Positions 1 through 9,419 of a DNA stretch of 26,128 bases are shown one piece after another. Position 1 is the first letter of the stretch; the number at the start of each line of letters is the position of its first letter. The position numbers were made by a program, and so were the translations under genes. The DNA is from Chara braunii. Its lineage: Eukaryota > Streptophyta > Charophyceae > Charales > Characeae. A model generated the notes under the pieces. It was not told where the DNA came from and did not search any database. It worked only from the letters and a program-made list of their open reading frames with translations. The stretch spans positions 578,329 through 604,456 of the forward strand of contig BFEA01000531.1 of the NCBI GenBank assembly GCA_003427395.1, in the 5' to 3' direction.

Positions 1-29
1 GGGGCTAAAGGGGGGGGAGGAGGAGGGGG

Positions 30-455
30 GCTAAAGCTTCTTCTTTTTGTTTCTTTTTTTCTTGAGCTATACTCTTCTCTCAAGTTCACATTTTACTACC
101 TGCCTACCTTCCACTACTCCTAAGCCTATACAGGGGACCGCTGCAAGCATAGCTACCTCTCACAATTAACGGGATGCACGTTGCCCCCCGACCTAATCGG
201 CGGTGGTCAGGGGGTAGGGTGGGGCCGCCGGTGGGGGGGGGGTGGAAGGCGGGCGCATTGAACACGAAGACCGAGCATTTTGCCAGCAGCTTCGCCTCCC
301 ATCTACTTCCCCCGCAGCTTATCGAGTAACAGCAGTGTCTATGGCCTGCAGTCTCCCACGCATCACACAAACCCACTCACTCACACACACAAAGTCCGAT
401 GAAACAGTCTGTTCGGTACAGTCATGCTTTTTTTGAGTGTATAGCGAATATGACA

Positions 456-493
<38 letters not shown>

Positions 494-655
494 ACAGACA
501 CCCGTGACGGCCAAAGACCCTGCCAATACCCAACCGGGGGAGCAAACCTACTATCTCAGTTGGTTGGCACCAAGAGTGCTGCAGGCGGTCAGTTGGGATT
601 GAACCCACGACCTCCTGAATACCACTTGGATGCCCAACCGACTGAGCTAAGCCTG
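30..655 (-). mobile_element. tRNA-derived SINE, minus-strand copy with expanded (CA)n
   Basis: Read on the minus strand, this starts with a tRNA-like head. The A box TTAGCTCAGTCGG lies at 638-650 and the B box GGTTCAATCCC at 595-605, the arrangement of an internal RNA polymerase III promoter. The body continues to about position 60 and ends in an A-rich tail. The same order of blocks occurs on the plus strand at 3821-4318: tRNA head, a block with GGTATTRGC, a TG-rich stretch, a block with CTGGCAAAATGCTCGG, then CTTAGGAGTAGT and a GAGAGAAGA tail. Two opposite copies support a dispersed SINE family. The TG-rich part has grown into a microsatellite in this copy. It is probably inactive; the parent tRNA was not identified. 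Confidence 0.72.
455..500. repeat. (CA)n microsatellite inside the SINE
   Basis: Nearly pure CA dinucleotide repeat with a few CG and GA interruptions at its right end. It coincides with a TG-rich block of the other SINE copy, so it probably grew from an internal seed. Confidence 0.9.
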
Positions 656-1005
656 AATCTTTTTCACGACAACGAACGAAGACGCGAGTCGGTGAAATGG
701 GCAAAAAAAACGTGGGACACGAGGGATGAAACGGACGATATACCTTTCTATACCTTTCTCGGCCTTTTGGCTAAGATCAAGTGCAACGTATCTGTTCTGG
801 GCAGTTTAATATCTGATCCGTGGTCCATCGGATCACACTAAAAAAAAAAAAGAAAAGCGAAACGAAACGAAACAAAACGAAACAAAAAAAAAAAAAAATT
901 AAGAAAAACGGACGATTAACAAAGAAGAACGCATGTTGGGCAAAGGCAAAGTAAAAAGGAGGGCCACTGCGAAACTCGAGAGCCTAAATGGAAAGCGCTC
1001 AACGA
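656..1005. repeat. Dispersed A-rich repeat, split by a U2 insertion
   Basis: Positions 643-739 and 906-1005 together match 2434-2645. Shared blocks in order are GCTAAGCCT, TTTTTCACG, a run of A after GGGC, GGGATGAAACGGACGAT, GTTGGGC and AGGAGGGCCA. The segment at 740-905 is absent from the second copy. No coding potential is seen. Confidence 0.7.
740..905 (+). pseudogene. U2 snRNA retropseudogene (3'-truncated, A-tailed)
   Basis: Positions 750-839 match the 5' part of spliceosomal U2 snRNA. It begins ATACCTTTCTCGGCC, the plant-type U2 start, then TTTTGGCTAAGATCAAGTG, TATCTGTTCT, CAGTTTAATATCTGAT and a stem-loop like plant IIb. It stops before the usual Sm site and stems III/IV and runs straight into an A-rich tail. 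The first ten bases are duplicated at 740-749. The branch-point recognition segment, GUAGUA in functional U2, is altered to GCAACGUA. The direct repeat AAACGGACGAT (729-739 and 906-916) flanks the unit. This is a reverse-transcribed, probably LINE-mobilised, dead copy. It could alternatively belong to a U2-headed SINE family, which one copy cannot decide. Confidence 0.82.
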
Positions 1006-1020
1006 AAATGACGCCGCTTC

Positions 1021-1214
<194 letters not shown>

Positions 1215-1215
<1 letters not shown>

Positions 1216-2433
1216 GCCGAACGCAAAACAAAACGGATGAAAGCGAGAAATGGAACGCGAACGAAGACGAGAATCGGGAAAAGGGGGAAGAAAAAAGGGC
1301 CGCCACAGAAACAAAAAGGAAAAACGAACGAACTGAGGGCATACTCACACTGGGACCTATAATCCCAAATTTGAAATTCGCCCCCCAAAAAAGGTAGAGG
1401 GCCAGTCACACGGATTTGCCAAAGTCCTAAATGTACTATGCGTGTGCCCATTTGTCAGCGGCCTGTGTAGCCGCCGGGCAAGGGCATTTGCCGTCGCCTA
1501 ACCTCTGGGGGCAAGTCCCACTTACACCGTTGAGTTGAGCTAGCTCAACGGTGTGACAGCTTTTCAAGCATTTTTTTTAAATTCATTAGAAATGAAGAAA
1601 GCTATTTTTTAATGTCCGGACGTTTTGTTTTTATCGTTTTTTTCTTATTTCATTTTTTTTGTTTTCCTCCTCACGCCCAGTGCCCGAATTCACACGTACA
1701 CATGACCATGCAGGAGGGTCGAAATCAGGAAAACAGGACAGCGCGAGGAAAAGGACTTCCTCTTGAATGCACCTATCCACTAAAAGCGACCAAATTCAAC
1801 TTGTGTGAAAGTACTACCTGTTGGCTGGACGACCCCCTTGTTGCTCTGTTTGCAGAATCCGGCTTCGGACGGTACGGTACTATGATATGTCAGAAGCCAG
1901 GCTCATTATGACGTCAATACAAATTGTCGTTCCGTGAGAAATGGTCGTTGAGCCCGCTACCAAGAGAAAAAAATGAGAGCTAGCTCAACGGAAGGGCGCT
2001 TGGGTAGGGGGCATTCTATTTGAGAAGAAAGCATTTTACTCTGGCTTCCAATCACAAAAAAAAGAAAAGAAAAGGAAATGATTTTTTCGCCCCTTGAATC
2101 CACCGCTGGATTCCCAGGGACATCTAGCATCTTCGAGGTCGCGCCCTGTCACATGTGATTGAATGCTCAGTGTTTGAGGTAGCTCAACGCTGCTAGTGTG
2201 ACATGACCCCTGGAGGTGACCGCAAATGCCCTATTTATTTTTTCGCATTTTCTTCAAAAATTGGTGAGATTTCTTTCACAAAAGTTCTTGCATAATTTGT
2301 GGATGGCGCACTCGTGACTAGAGAAATACCAAACGGCCATTTCTCCAGACGGCCACCGCCTTGTCCCATCGAACCATGCCCAAAACCTCAAATCGACCCT
2401 TCCCAAATCTGCATATTTTGCGGGAGTATGCCC
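1215..2433. other. Non-coding interval with AGCTAGCTCAACG motif copies
   Basis: No credible gene is seen. Positions 1297-1340 resemble 4320-4365 (a GGGCCGCC block followed by AAAAACGAACGAAC). The motif GAGCTAGCTCAACG recurs at 1545 and 1977, with a relative near 2181 (TAGCTCAACGCTGCTAGTG). The 99-codon frame at 1612-1911 has no recognisable motif. Confidence 0.55.
1528..1560. repeat. Perfect inverted repeat (hairpin) ACACCGTTGAG
   Basis: ACACCGTTGAG and CTCAACGGTGT form an 11-bp perfect stem around TTGAGCTAG. The nested TTGAGCTAGCTCAA is itself a 14-bp palindrome. Confidence 0.75.
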
Positions 2434-2645
2434 TGAGCTAAGCCTAAACCTTTTTCACGGCAACAAACGAAGGTGCGAATGGGTAAAACGGGCAAAAAAA
2501 AAGGGACATGCGGGATGAAACGGACGGGCAAAAAAAAAGGGGGGGACATGCGGGATGAAACGGACGATGAACGAAAAGAATAAAAATGCCCGAGTTGGGC
2601 GAAGGCAAAATAGAAAGGAGGGCCAATTCGAAAACTGGAGATCCG
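2434..2645. repeat. Second copy of the dispersed A-rich repeat (U2 empty site)
   Basis: Parallels 643-739 plus 906-1005 without the U2 insertion. The target sequence GATGAAACGGACGAT lies at about 2552-2566 and continues directly into the flank that follows the U2 copy. An extra internal duplication of the ACATGCGGGATGAAACGGAC segment is present. Confidence 0.7.
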
Positions 2646-2650
2646 TGACC

Positions 2651-3100
2651 ATGTCCCACTTGCCTCGTTTAGTCGAGGCAACTCAATGGTGTGACAGCTG
2701 AAACTGTTCATTTTAATTCGATTGAAAATGAGAAATGCATTTATAAATCGTGCGAATACACTTCGTTCTTTTTTCTCTTTTTCACAAGTGGAGGATCATG
2801 TCCCACTTGCCTCGTTTAGTTGAGGCAACTCAACGGTGTAACAGCTGAAACTGTTCATTTTAATTCGATTGAAAATGAGAAATGCATTTATAAATCGTGC
2901 AAATACACTTCGTTCTCTTTTCTTTTTTTTCACAAGTGGAGTGGCATACGGGCAAGTCCACAGCCGGAAATGAAACTGTTCATTTTAATTCGATTGAAAA
3001 TGAAAAATGCATTTATGAATCGTGCGAATACACTTCATTCGCTTTTCTCTTTTTTCACAAGTGGAGTGACATACGGGCAAGTCCACAGCCGAAAATGAAG
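2651..3100. repeat. Tandem array, about 125-147 bp period
   Basis: Two units of 147 bp (starting 2651 and 2798) begin ATGTCCCACTTGCCTCG and contain AAACTGTTCATTTTAATTCG, ATGCATTTATRAATCGTGC and a pyrimidine run ending TTTTTCACAAGTGGA. A third shorter unit starts near 2973 (125 bp after the equivalent point) and a fourth begins near 3062 with ACATACGGGCAAGTCCACAG. Frames through it are repetitive and not convincing genes. Confidence 0.85.
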
Positions 3101-3188
3101 AGTTGCCAGAATCCCTTTTGTACAAAAATGGCAAACGGAAGGAGGATTGTCAATTTCTCCAAAAAAAACGACTTTTGGGGGAACAAGA

Positions 3189-3233
3189 TGGTCGTTGAGC
3201 TGGCTGTCTCAAAAAAAGGAGACAGCTAGCTCA
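3189..3233. repeat. Foldback hairpin with 17-bp arms
   Basis: GTTGAGCTGGCTGTCTC and GAGACAGCTAGCTCAAC pair with one mismatch around an A-rich loop. A degenerate version lies at 1934-1985 and the arm motif recurs through the first 3.6 kb. Confidence 0.7.
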
Positions 3234-3263
3234 ACGGAAAGTGGCTAGGGTAGGGGGAGTAGT

Positions 3264-3661
3264 ATTCGAGAGAAAGGATTTACTTCTGCTTTTTGTTGTA
3301 AGAAAAAGCAACAATAGTCGCTGTTGCCTTTTTTGATTAAAAATGGGCCGCTAGATGACTTGGACGATGTGCATCTCCGTGGTCGCATACACTCACACAG
3401 CGTCGAAAACTAAACGTAGACCTAGCTCAACGGAGCTAGTGGGACATGGTCCCCGAAAGGGAAATTCGAGAGAAAGGATTTACTTCTGCTTTTTGTTGTA
3501 AGAGAAAGCAACGATACTCTCTATTGCCTTTTTTGTTATAAACGGGCCACTAGATGACTTGGACGATGTGCATCTCCGTGGTTGCGTACACTCACACAGC
3601 GTTGAAAAGTAAACGTAGACCTAACTCAATGGAGCTAGTGGGACATGGTCCCCGAAAGGGA
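3264..3661. repeat. Tandem duplication, 200-bp unit
   Basis: Two adjacent units (3264-3463 and 3464-3661) begin ATTCGAGAGAAAGGATTTAC, contain TAGATGACTTGGACGATGTG and end GGTCCCCGAAAGGG, with scattered substitutions. No gene is seen. Confidence 0.88.
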
Positions 3662-3820
3662 AAGCACGCAACAAAAATGACGACGCACGCAAAACAAAAC
3701 GAATATCCAGAGTTAAAAAAAAAACAGGAAAAAAAACGGATATCCAGCGACCTACCCTCTTACCTGTAATACAACGTACAGTCATTATAGCTGTCTTTAG
3801 ACTGAAAGATGCTCCAGATA

Positions 3821-4318
3821 CAGGTATAAGAAGGTAGCTCAGTTGGTTAGGCACGCAAGTGGCATGCAGGAGGTTGTGGGTTCAAGCCCCATGACCGCCT
3901 GAGGCGCACTTAGTGCCAACGGACTGTGATAGTCCTCTGGATACCCCTGGTCGGTATTAGCGGGGTCTATGACCAACACGTGGGGTCTATGACCGACACG
4001 GGTGTGAGCGCGAGTGCGACTGGGTTGTGTGTGGTGTGTGGGACAGTGTTGGCCATAGCCTCTGCTGCTACTCAATGAGGGGTGGGGGATGATGAGAAAA
4101 GGGGGCACAGCTACTGGCAAAATGCTCGGTCTTTGCGCTAGCCGGACCCCCACTGGCGGCCCCACCCCATCTCTGACTACTGCTGTTGGGGCAGGGGGCA
4201 ACATGATTTACCTCGTTTGCGAGGCCCTATCCTTGCAGGGGTTCCCTCTATATAGTCTTAGGAGTAGTCGTAGGAAGGTAGTGAAAGGAAAAAAGAATTT
4301 GAGAGAAGAAAAAGAAAA
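3821..4318 (+). mobile_element. tRNA-derived SINE, plus-strand copy
   Basis: The A box TAGCTCAGTTGG (3835-3846) and B box GGTTCAAGCCC (3879-3889) sit at tRNA-like spacing, so the head is a pol III promoter derived from a tRNA. The body matches the inverted copy at 30-655 block by block and contains a local duplication of GGGGTCTATGACC (near 3961 and 3982). It ends around CTTAGGAGTAGT, then GTAGTGAAAGG and an A-rich, GAGAGAAGA-containing tail. SINEs of this type encode no protein and depend on a LINE-type reverse transcriptase in trans. The 185-codon frame across it is a shadow. Confidence 0.75.
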
Positions 4319-4429
4319 AAGGGCCGCCGCGGAAACAGAAAGGAAAAACGAACGAACGAACACACATGTTTCGCAAAGGGAAAAAAGAAACGGGCCAATC
4401 TGCACTCGGGAAAAAGGAAAACCTAAGGC

Positions 4430-5070
4430 TTGGACCCCACTGGCCAGCGGCTGGAAAAGCAGTTTGGCCACGGAATATGGCCAAACCTGTTTGGGAAGAT
4501 TTTGGCCAATTTTGTTCGAGCACCCCACCGCCACTGTGAACACCGGCAATGGAAACGGAGGAAGTTTCCCGAAAAGGAAAACCCAGAGGCTTCCTTCCCA
4601 AAAAGGTAAGTTCTGCTTTGGCCGTGAGACCACACCCAAAAGGTAAGTTCTGCTTTGGCCGTGAGACCACACCCACCCCCTGGCACCTGTTTCCATCGGT
4701 GGACATGCCCCCCCCCCGCTACTCGTCTGGGAGGCAGTTTCTGGAAAGCAGTTGGCAGACCTGGTGCTGATTTTCCATACCGCTGACCATGTAGAAATGC
4801 CTCTGCCACATTTTGCAGATGGAAACACGAGGACAGTGCGGTCCAAAAATCGTTGCCAAATGCACTTTTCACACGGGTTTTCCAGACCCTTGGGGTCTAC
4901 AAAACCACCTGGCGCCCAATAGTTTCCAGGTGGGCGCCAGTGGGGTCCAGACCGAGTTGCAGATGCGCCAAGAAAGAGTGAGATTTGCCCTGCAGGGATT
5001 TATTGCGGGAGCTTGGACAATAACGCAGTGCGTTAGGGTTTTGATATGGAGGGACTGGTCAAGGTAATGA
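4430..5070. other. Palindrome-rich non-coding stretch
   Basis: No gene is recognised. Several short perfect inverted repeats occur: TTTGGCCA/TGGCCAAA near 4465-4490, AGACCC/GGGTCT at 4884-4898, and CTGGCGCCCA (4909-4918) with TGGGCGCCAG (4931-4940). Confidence 0.6.
4601..4674. repeat. Tandem duplication, 37-bp unit
   Basis: AAAAGGTAAGTTCTGC starts both units (4601 and 4638), and the 37 bases appear identical. Each contains GGTAAGT, which resembles a 5' splice donor, but no transcript structure supports that use. Confidence 0.9.
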
Positions 5071-5410
5071 GTATTACCGAGGCTGTTCGGTTTGCTGACT
5101 TTTTTTTCGTTTTATTTCATCGATTTTGGTTGCCAATTTTTCGTTTTGAACTCTTTATTTAATTTCATTTGGTTGCTGAGTTCACCCGTTCGTTGATATT
5201 CTTAGGATATCCGTTCAAATTGGAGCAATGCACAGAAAACAAAGAAGCCAATGCAAGTCCTGATTGAAAATGAAGAGAATTATTGAGGGTGTCATATAAA
5301 CCATTAAGACCAGGAGGGGTATGAGCTTCTAATATTTCTTTTATACTATGGCCAATCCCAAGTTTTGCACGGTGCATGTGACTTGTAGCCCCTGGGGGCC
5401 AAGTACCATC
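5071..5410. other. AT-rich interval without recognisable features
   Basis: Short frames on both strands show no motif, and no repeat partner was found in the window. Confidence 0.5.
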
Positions 5411-5611
5411 ACCGTCTTCCCCCAAACATAACGCATATGTGTTGTATTAGAGTTTTTCAAAAAATAAAAAATCCGAATAGAACACATATGTATTGTATTT
5501 GAAAATCCTGGCTGTTCAGATAAAACGCACGTGGATTGTATTCGAATAGAAAGTGACCTATGCATTGTATTCGTTTACAATGCATATGTGTTATGTTCGG
5601 GGGAAGACGGT
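5411..5611. mobile_element. MITE-like element with 29-bp terminal inverted repeats
   Basis: The left end (5411-5439, ACCGTCTTCCCCC first) and right end (5583-5611) are inverted copies matching at 27 of 29 positions. The roughly 200-bp interior holds degenerate copies of CATATGTRTTGTATTYGAA near 5434, 5485, 5528 and 5558. Nothing encodes a transposase, so it would be non-autonomous. No clear target-site duplication was seen, so the superfamily is undetermined. Confidence 0.7.
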
Positions 5612-6098
5612 AGCCGCGTCGAGTTTCCTCAACGCCCGTGTAATGCACCCACTCTGAATGAGACGGTGTCACCAATCCGTCAAGCAAGTTTGATCGATGC
5701 ACTCAAATGTAGTCGCTCGCTGATATAAACAACTCAACACCCAAAATGCACCGAGCTTGAGCAGCGAGGCACCAGAAATAGACAAAGGGAGAGAAGACAT
5801 GGAGAGAGAAAGGACGAAGAGCTTCATCGATAATCAATAACACAAGAGAGTCAGCTCGCCCACTCCCTCTTCATCAGCAGGATTCTCTCTACCAACTCGC
5901 CACTTCAGCATTGCAAGTCCCTCTCTGAAAAGCACAGATGAAGTCTCTCTGCAGGAACCACGCCCAACTTCCAGCGTCAGCACCGGCTATGGAGGTTGGC
6001 GTCAATCTCCTTCAGCCTCCTGATGTGACCGGCAGCTCCTTCAGTATCACCAGCGTCCAGGTAAATTAAGGTAAGCTTCCCACGTACTAGCTTCCCAA
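5612..6098. other. Non-coding interval
   Basis: No convincing gene or repeat. Pyrimidine runs followed by CAG (for example TCTCTGCAG near 5946-5954) resemble splice acceptors but cannot be tied to an exon. Confidence 0.45.
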
Positions 6099-6163
<65 letters not shown>

Positions 6164-6175
6164 CACACACACACT
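6099..6175. repeat. (CA)n microsatellite
   Basis: About 75 bp of CA repeat with one CG interruption. Confidence 0.95.
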
Positions 6176-6382
6176 CCTGATCGCCCTCCTCCTCGTGCAG
6201 TCTCCTCCCGACAGCTATGGTGGCGGAGCGCCTTTCCTGGCTATGGCCATCTCCACCGCTCTCCTTACCTGGCTGGTGCTCTCCTCCTATGTCTGACGCC
6301 AGCCTCTCCTCCACTTCCAACCTTGCAAGCAGCAGTCTGGCCGCTGGATCGTGCAAGGCAGAATGATTCAGCCTCTGGCCTG

Positions 6383-6520
6383 GCTTCCTTTTTATAGCCT
6401 CCTCATGCCTCATTTGTACGGCCCTGATTTGGTGTCGTGGAGCAAGCATGTCCAATCCAAGAATCGAACACGCAACCTCTCGCTTGCTGGGCAACCACCT
6501 AACCAAAGGGCTAAGTGGGC
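6383..6520 (-). repeat. tRNA-like pol III boxes followed by a TATA-like motif
   Basis: On the minus strand TTAGCCCTTTGG (6503-6514) resembles an A box and GTGTTCGATTC (6461-6471) a B box, at about tRNA spacing. Farther along the minus strand is TATAAAAAGG (6387-6396). This could be a diverged tRNA-derived SINE head or a tRNA pseudogene beside a promoter-like motif. No second copy is seen here. Confidence 0.4.
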
Positions 6521-6529
6521 TGGGGTGAA

Positions 6530-7290
6530 AGTGGAGGCCCAAGACGAGTGGACTTCACCCCACCCCAGCACGGATCTCTTCTCGACCCGGTGTACCCAAC
6601 CACACCTGTCCCAGACACGACACGGCTACTGTATGGTCTGCTTTTCCCGGGTTGGGCCTGACTCTTGAATTTCCAGGAGTCAGCTGTCTTACATAGATGC
6701 ACAGGTCACCTCTTTTGACTTAGGAGTCAGGACCCTATACCCTCTGACATTAGGACTTTTCCCAGACTGATCTGAAGCTAGAGAGCGACGCGACTTTTGC
6801 CCCCTGAATCTTGACTTTGCCCAAAAGTTACGACCCTGGCTTATGGCTGTGCGGATTTGAACTTCGTTCACTGCACCCAACTCTCGACGTGTGTTGTGGA
6901 TATGTGCAGATTTCCTCAATTGCACTTCTCCACAAACACGTCCAGATCCGCACGCTTAGGAGACTCAACGCTGCTAGTGGGACTTGGGCCCCTGTGCAAG
7001 GATGACACACATAAATCGAGAAATGGACAAAATGGTCCGATCTTTTGTTCTTCAGTTTGGTTGCTGACTTAGTCCCTCCCTTCTATGCTATTTTTAGCTC
7101 TTATGTCTGTATGGCTCAGCATCGCGACTTGGACTTATTCCCACCCCCTTGGAATTTTAAAGCCGCCTCAAACTTGTTCACGATTCTGCAACTGGCGTGT
7201 TTCCTTCCCCCCCTCCTCCCCCCCCCCAGCCCCCTAGGGGCTCTGCGCTTGCTTTTTTCCCCCTTCCCTTTCTCCCTCTTCGTCTTTATT
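6530..7290. other. Non-coding interval with one CTCAACGCTGCTAGTG copy
   Basis: CTCAACGCTGCTAGTGGGAC at about 6964-6983 matches the dispersed motif near 2183 and 3425. No gene is recognised. Confidence 0.45.
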
Positions 7291-7298
7291 GATTTATT

Positions 7299-7508
7299 GA
7301 TTTATTTGTTGTTTGTCATTAGTATGTGCTCTAACTGATCGGCTGCTTTGTCTTGGTCCCGCCTTTCGCTCTGATCGGCTGATTTATTTGTTGTTTGTCA
7401 TTAGTATGTGCTATTTGTTTTAGGTTTTCCCATTTTCTTTTTTCTACGCGTAGATTGCCCAGCTCTGACCCTGATTGGCTGCTCTGTCTTGGTCCCCCTT
7501 TTCGCTCT
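7299..7508. repeat. Interleaved direct repeats
   Basis: GATTTATTTGTTGTTTGTCA occurs at 7299 and 7381 (82-bp spacing) and continues ATTAGTATGTGCT in both. GGCTGCTYTGTCTTGGTCCC occurs near 7341 and 7477. Confidence 0.8.
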
Positions 7509-7600
7509 GTTTTTTTTTTTTTTTTTTTTTTAATCAAGATTCGAACACGTGATCTATTCATCAATATTGGCTGCATTAAATAAATACCTGAATTACCTGG
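7509..7600 (-). repeat. Possible retroposed tRNA-like fragment with A tail
   Basis: Minus-strand reading gives GGTAATTCAGG, an anticodon-arm-like middle, GTGTTCGAATC (7538-7548, B-box or T-arm-like), then a run of about 21 A. The order tRNA-like plus A tail suggests a short retroposon. The A box is weak and the T stem does not pair well. Confidence 0.35.
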
Positions 7601-7659
7601 GATGCCTGGGGGGGCCTCTTGGCTGGGTCAACAAGTGCATGTCACAAATAGAGGGTTTC

Positions 7660-7903
7660 TTTTATTTTATTTGGTTCATTGGTGGGGTGTTTCTGTGCCC
7701 ACAGAAAGCCAGCCCAAATCGGTGCTCATTATAATTTTCAGTGTCGTCGGTTAGGGGAGGAAGGGATGGGAGGGGTGATTCTTTTATTTTATTTGTTTCA
7801 TTGGTGGGGTGTTTCTGTGCCCACAGAAAGCCAGCCCAAATCGGTGCTCGTTATTAATTTTCAGTGTCGTCCGTTAGGGGAGAAAGGGATGGGAGGGGTG
7901 ATA
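7660..7903. repeat. Tandem duplication, 122-bp unit
   Basis: Units at 7660-7781 and 7782-7903 share TTGGTGGGGTGTTTCTGTGC, CCCACAGAAAGCCAGCCC and AAGGGATGGGAGGGGTGAT with few differences. Confidence 0.9.
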
Positions 7904-8050
7904 AATGGGGTTTAAAGGGGTGTGCCACCTTACTTTGTTTATTATTTATTTTTTGTTTTTTTTAGTCTTCGATTGAGGTTATTGTCAGCTAAAAGTTGTT
8001 TGCGTCACAATTCTACACAACATATTTTCTTTCCAGAGATTTTCAGTGTT

Positions 8051-8084
8051 TTTTTTTTTTTTGTGTGTGTGTGTGTGTGTGTGA
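8051..8084. repeat. Poly(T)/(TG)n tract
   Basis: A run of T followed by about ten TG units. Confidence 0.9.
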
Positions 8085-8550
8085 GGATTTAACACTTGGG
8101 CTGCTTGGAACCTTGCCCGGCTGGGCATTCCAGGCAGCCGGAGTTGTCAGTGCATGTGCCCAGAAATTTATGCGAGATTCCTAGACCGTTTTTTTGTCTC
8201 TCTTTCCAACTTTTGCGCTTCTCACTGTTTTCGTTGAGTAACTATACGCCGCAAGAACTGACAGCAAAAGCAAGAATGTACTCACACAAGGACTTTCTTG
8301 TGTGAATTTGGTCGTAATTGTGGTCCGATACATTCAGGAAAGTACAAGTGTGAGTATGCCCTGTCTGTGACTTGCTGGCCACTTCTCTGTGACAATATTT
8401 ATGTGCATATATGGGCCTCCCTTCGCTACCCGACGTTTGACACGTATCTGAACTGCTGTGTGGACCGCATACAGTCTGACTGATCGAACATTTTGAATGT
8501 ATGAGGACCGTTTTGGATACATTTAAAATGTTGTGCAGCCGAGTGAGGCC

Positions 8551-8660
8551 CTATGAGTTGGTATAACTCTGATGAAACAGTGTCACAAACCCCCCGATTT
8601 CTTGTCCGGTTCTCCCTTTCTGCTTTTGTTTCACCGGGCAGTTCGCTTTGACTATATTTA
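8551..8660 (+). repeat. Diverged copy of the hammerhead-bearing repeat
   Basis: Aligns along its whole length with copies at 22625 and 25866: TGAGTYGGT, GAAACAGT, GTCACA, CTTGTCC, TTCTCCCT, TCTGC, a TTTCACCGGGCAGTTC block, then TTTGACTATATTTATA. Core bases have decayed, so this appears to be the oldest copy in the window and the only one upstream of the ABCG gene. Confidence 0.6.
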
Positions 8661-9186
8661 TACTAACTTTATAGCAGTCGTCAAGCTTGGCAGTGTTTAT
8701 TGTTGACCTAGCAAGTGAGCATGTGGAGGCATACAGTTGTAGCATTGCTGGAGGGTGTTGGGCTGGTGCGCCTAAGCCTGATTTCTGTTAGCTCTTCCTG
8801 TTCTCTTTGCAGTGGTTGGGTATCATCTCGCTGCCGCTCTCCGTTGGCCTCTGTCTGTTGTGGGCCTGCCCGATGTCATCCATCTTCTGCTAGTACCTGA
8901 TATTCTGGTAGTTCTGCTGGGATCTACCTGGGACCCAGTTTGGAGGGTGGACCGCGATCCTGATTTGCGAGGCTTACAGTTTCATGGTGGATGGATTTTG
9001 ATGTCGTGTGATTTGACCTTCAGAGTACCATCCGACGAGGGGCATTCAAGCAAATTGCTCTGCGTGAGGGAAGGCTGTGTGAAAGGAAAAGCAATCTGCC
9101 GAGGGAAGGCTGTCAGAGAAAAACCGACGGCGTGAAGTGCATGGAGGAAACTGACGGAGGGCGGATGATGGGCTGGAAAGAGGAGA
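8661..9186. other. Distal 5' flank of the ABCG gene; possible 3' splice site
   Basis: CTTCCTGTTCTCTTTGCAG (ending near 8811) is a good match to a 3' splice site and could end a 5'-UTR intron, but no donor or transcript evidence is available. The 107-codon frame at 8812-9135 has no recognisable domain. Confidence 0.3.

Positions 9187-9222
<36 letters not shown>
9187..9222. repeat. (AT)n microsatellite
   Basis: Pure TA/AT repeat of about 36 bp. Confidence 0.95.
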
Positions 9223-9226
<4 letters not shown>

Positions 9227-9321
9227 GGTCTAGGTAAACGCTGTGGTTGTGATGAAGGGTATAGATGCATGGAGTGAGGTGTGGGAGGAAGGGTGTGGTG
9301 CTTATTGCATTGACTGAGGCG

Positions 9322-9379
9322 AGGGGTTGGGGAGGGGGGGGCGGAGGGGGAAGGAGGGGAGCGGGGGAAGTGGGGGGAA
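9322..9379 (+). other. G-rich tract with G-quadruplex potential
   Basis: At least six runs of four or more G separated by one to four bases, about 720 bp upstream of the ABCG start codon. Quadruplex formation or a regulatory role is inference. Confidence 0.5.
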
Positions 9380-9419
9380 GGCCATTTATTCAACAACTAT
9401 TTATTGCAGAGAGATGGTG

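Noticed and set aside
2651-3661. CRISPR-like look of regularly spaced repeats
   Set aside because: Units are 97-200 bp tandem duplications without short unique spacers, in a eukaryotic context.
4089-4846. 185- and 212-codon frames over and beside the plus-strand SINE
   Set aside because: They cross SINE body, A-rich tail and a 37-bp tandem repeat with no domain match.
5995-6045. TTCAGCCTCCTGATG resembling the hammerhead 5' half
   Set aside because: The similarity stops after 15 bases; there is no GAAAC, stem II or stem III.
6087-6542. 151-codon minus-strand frame ending in a Cys/Val run
   Set aside because: The end is a (TG)n translation and the start has no domain; tRNA-like boxes overlap it.
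8812-9135. 107-codon plus-strand frame following a good 3' splice-like site
   Set aside because: No recognised domain, no conservation evidence, and no join to the ABCG frame could be supported.
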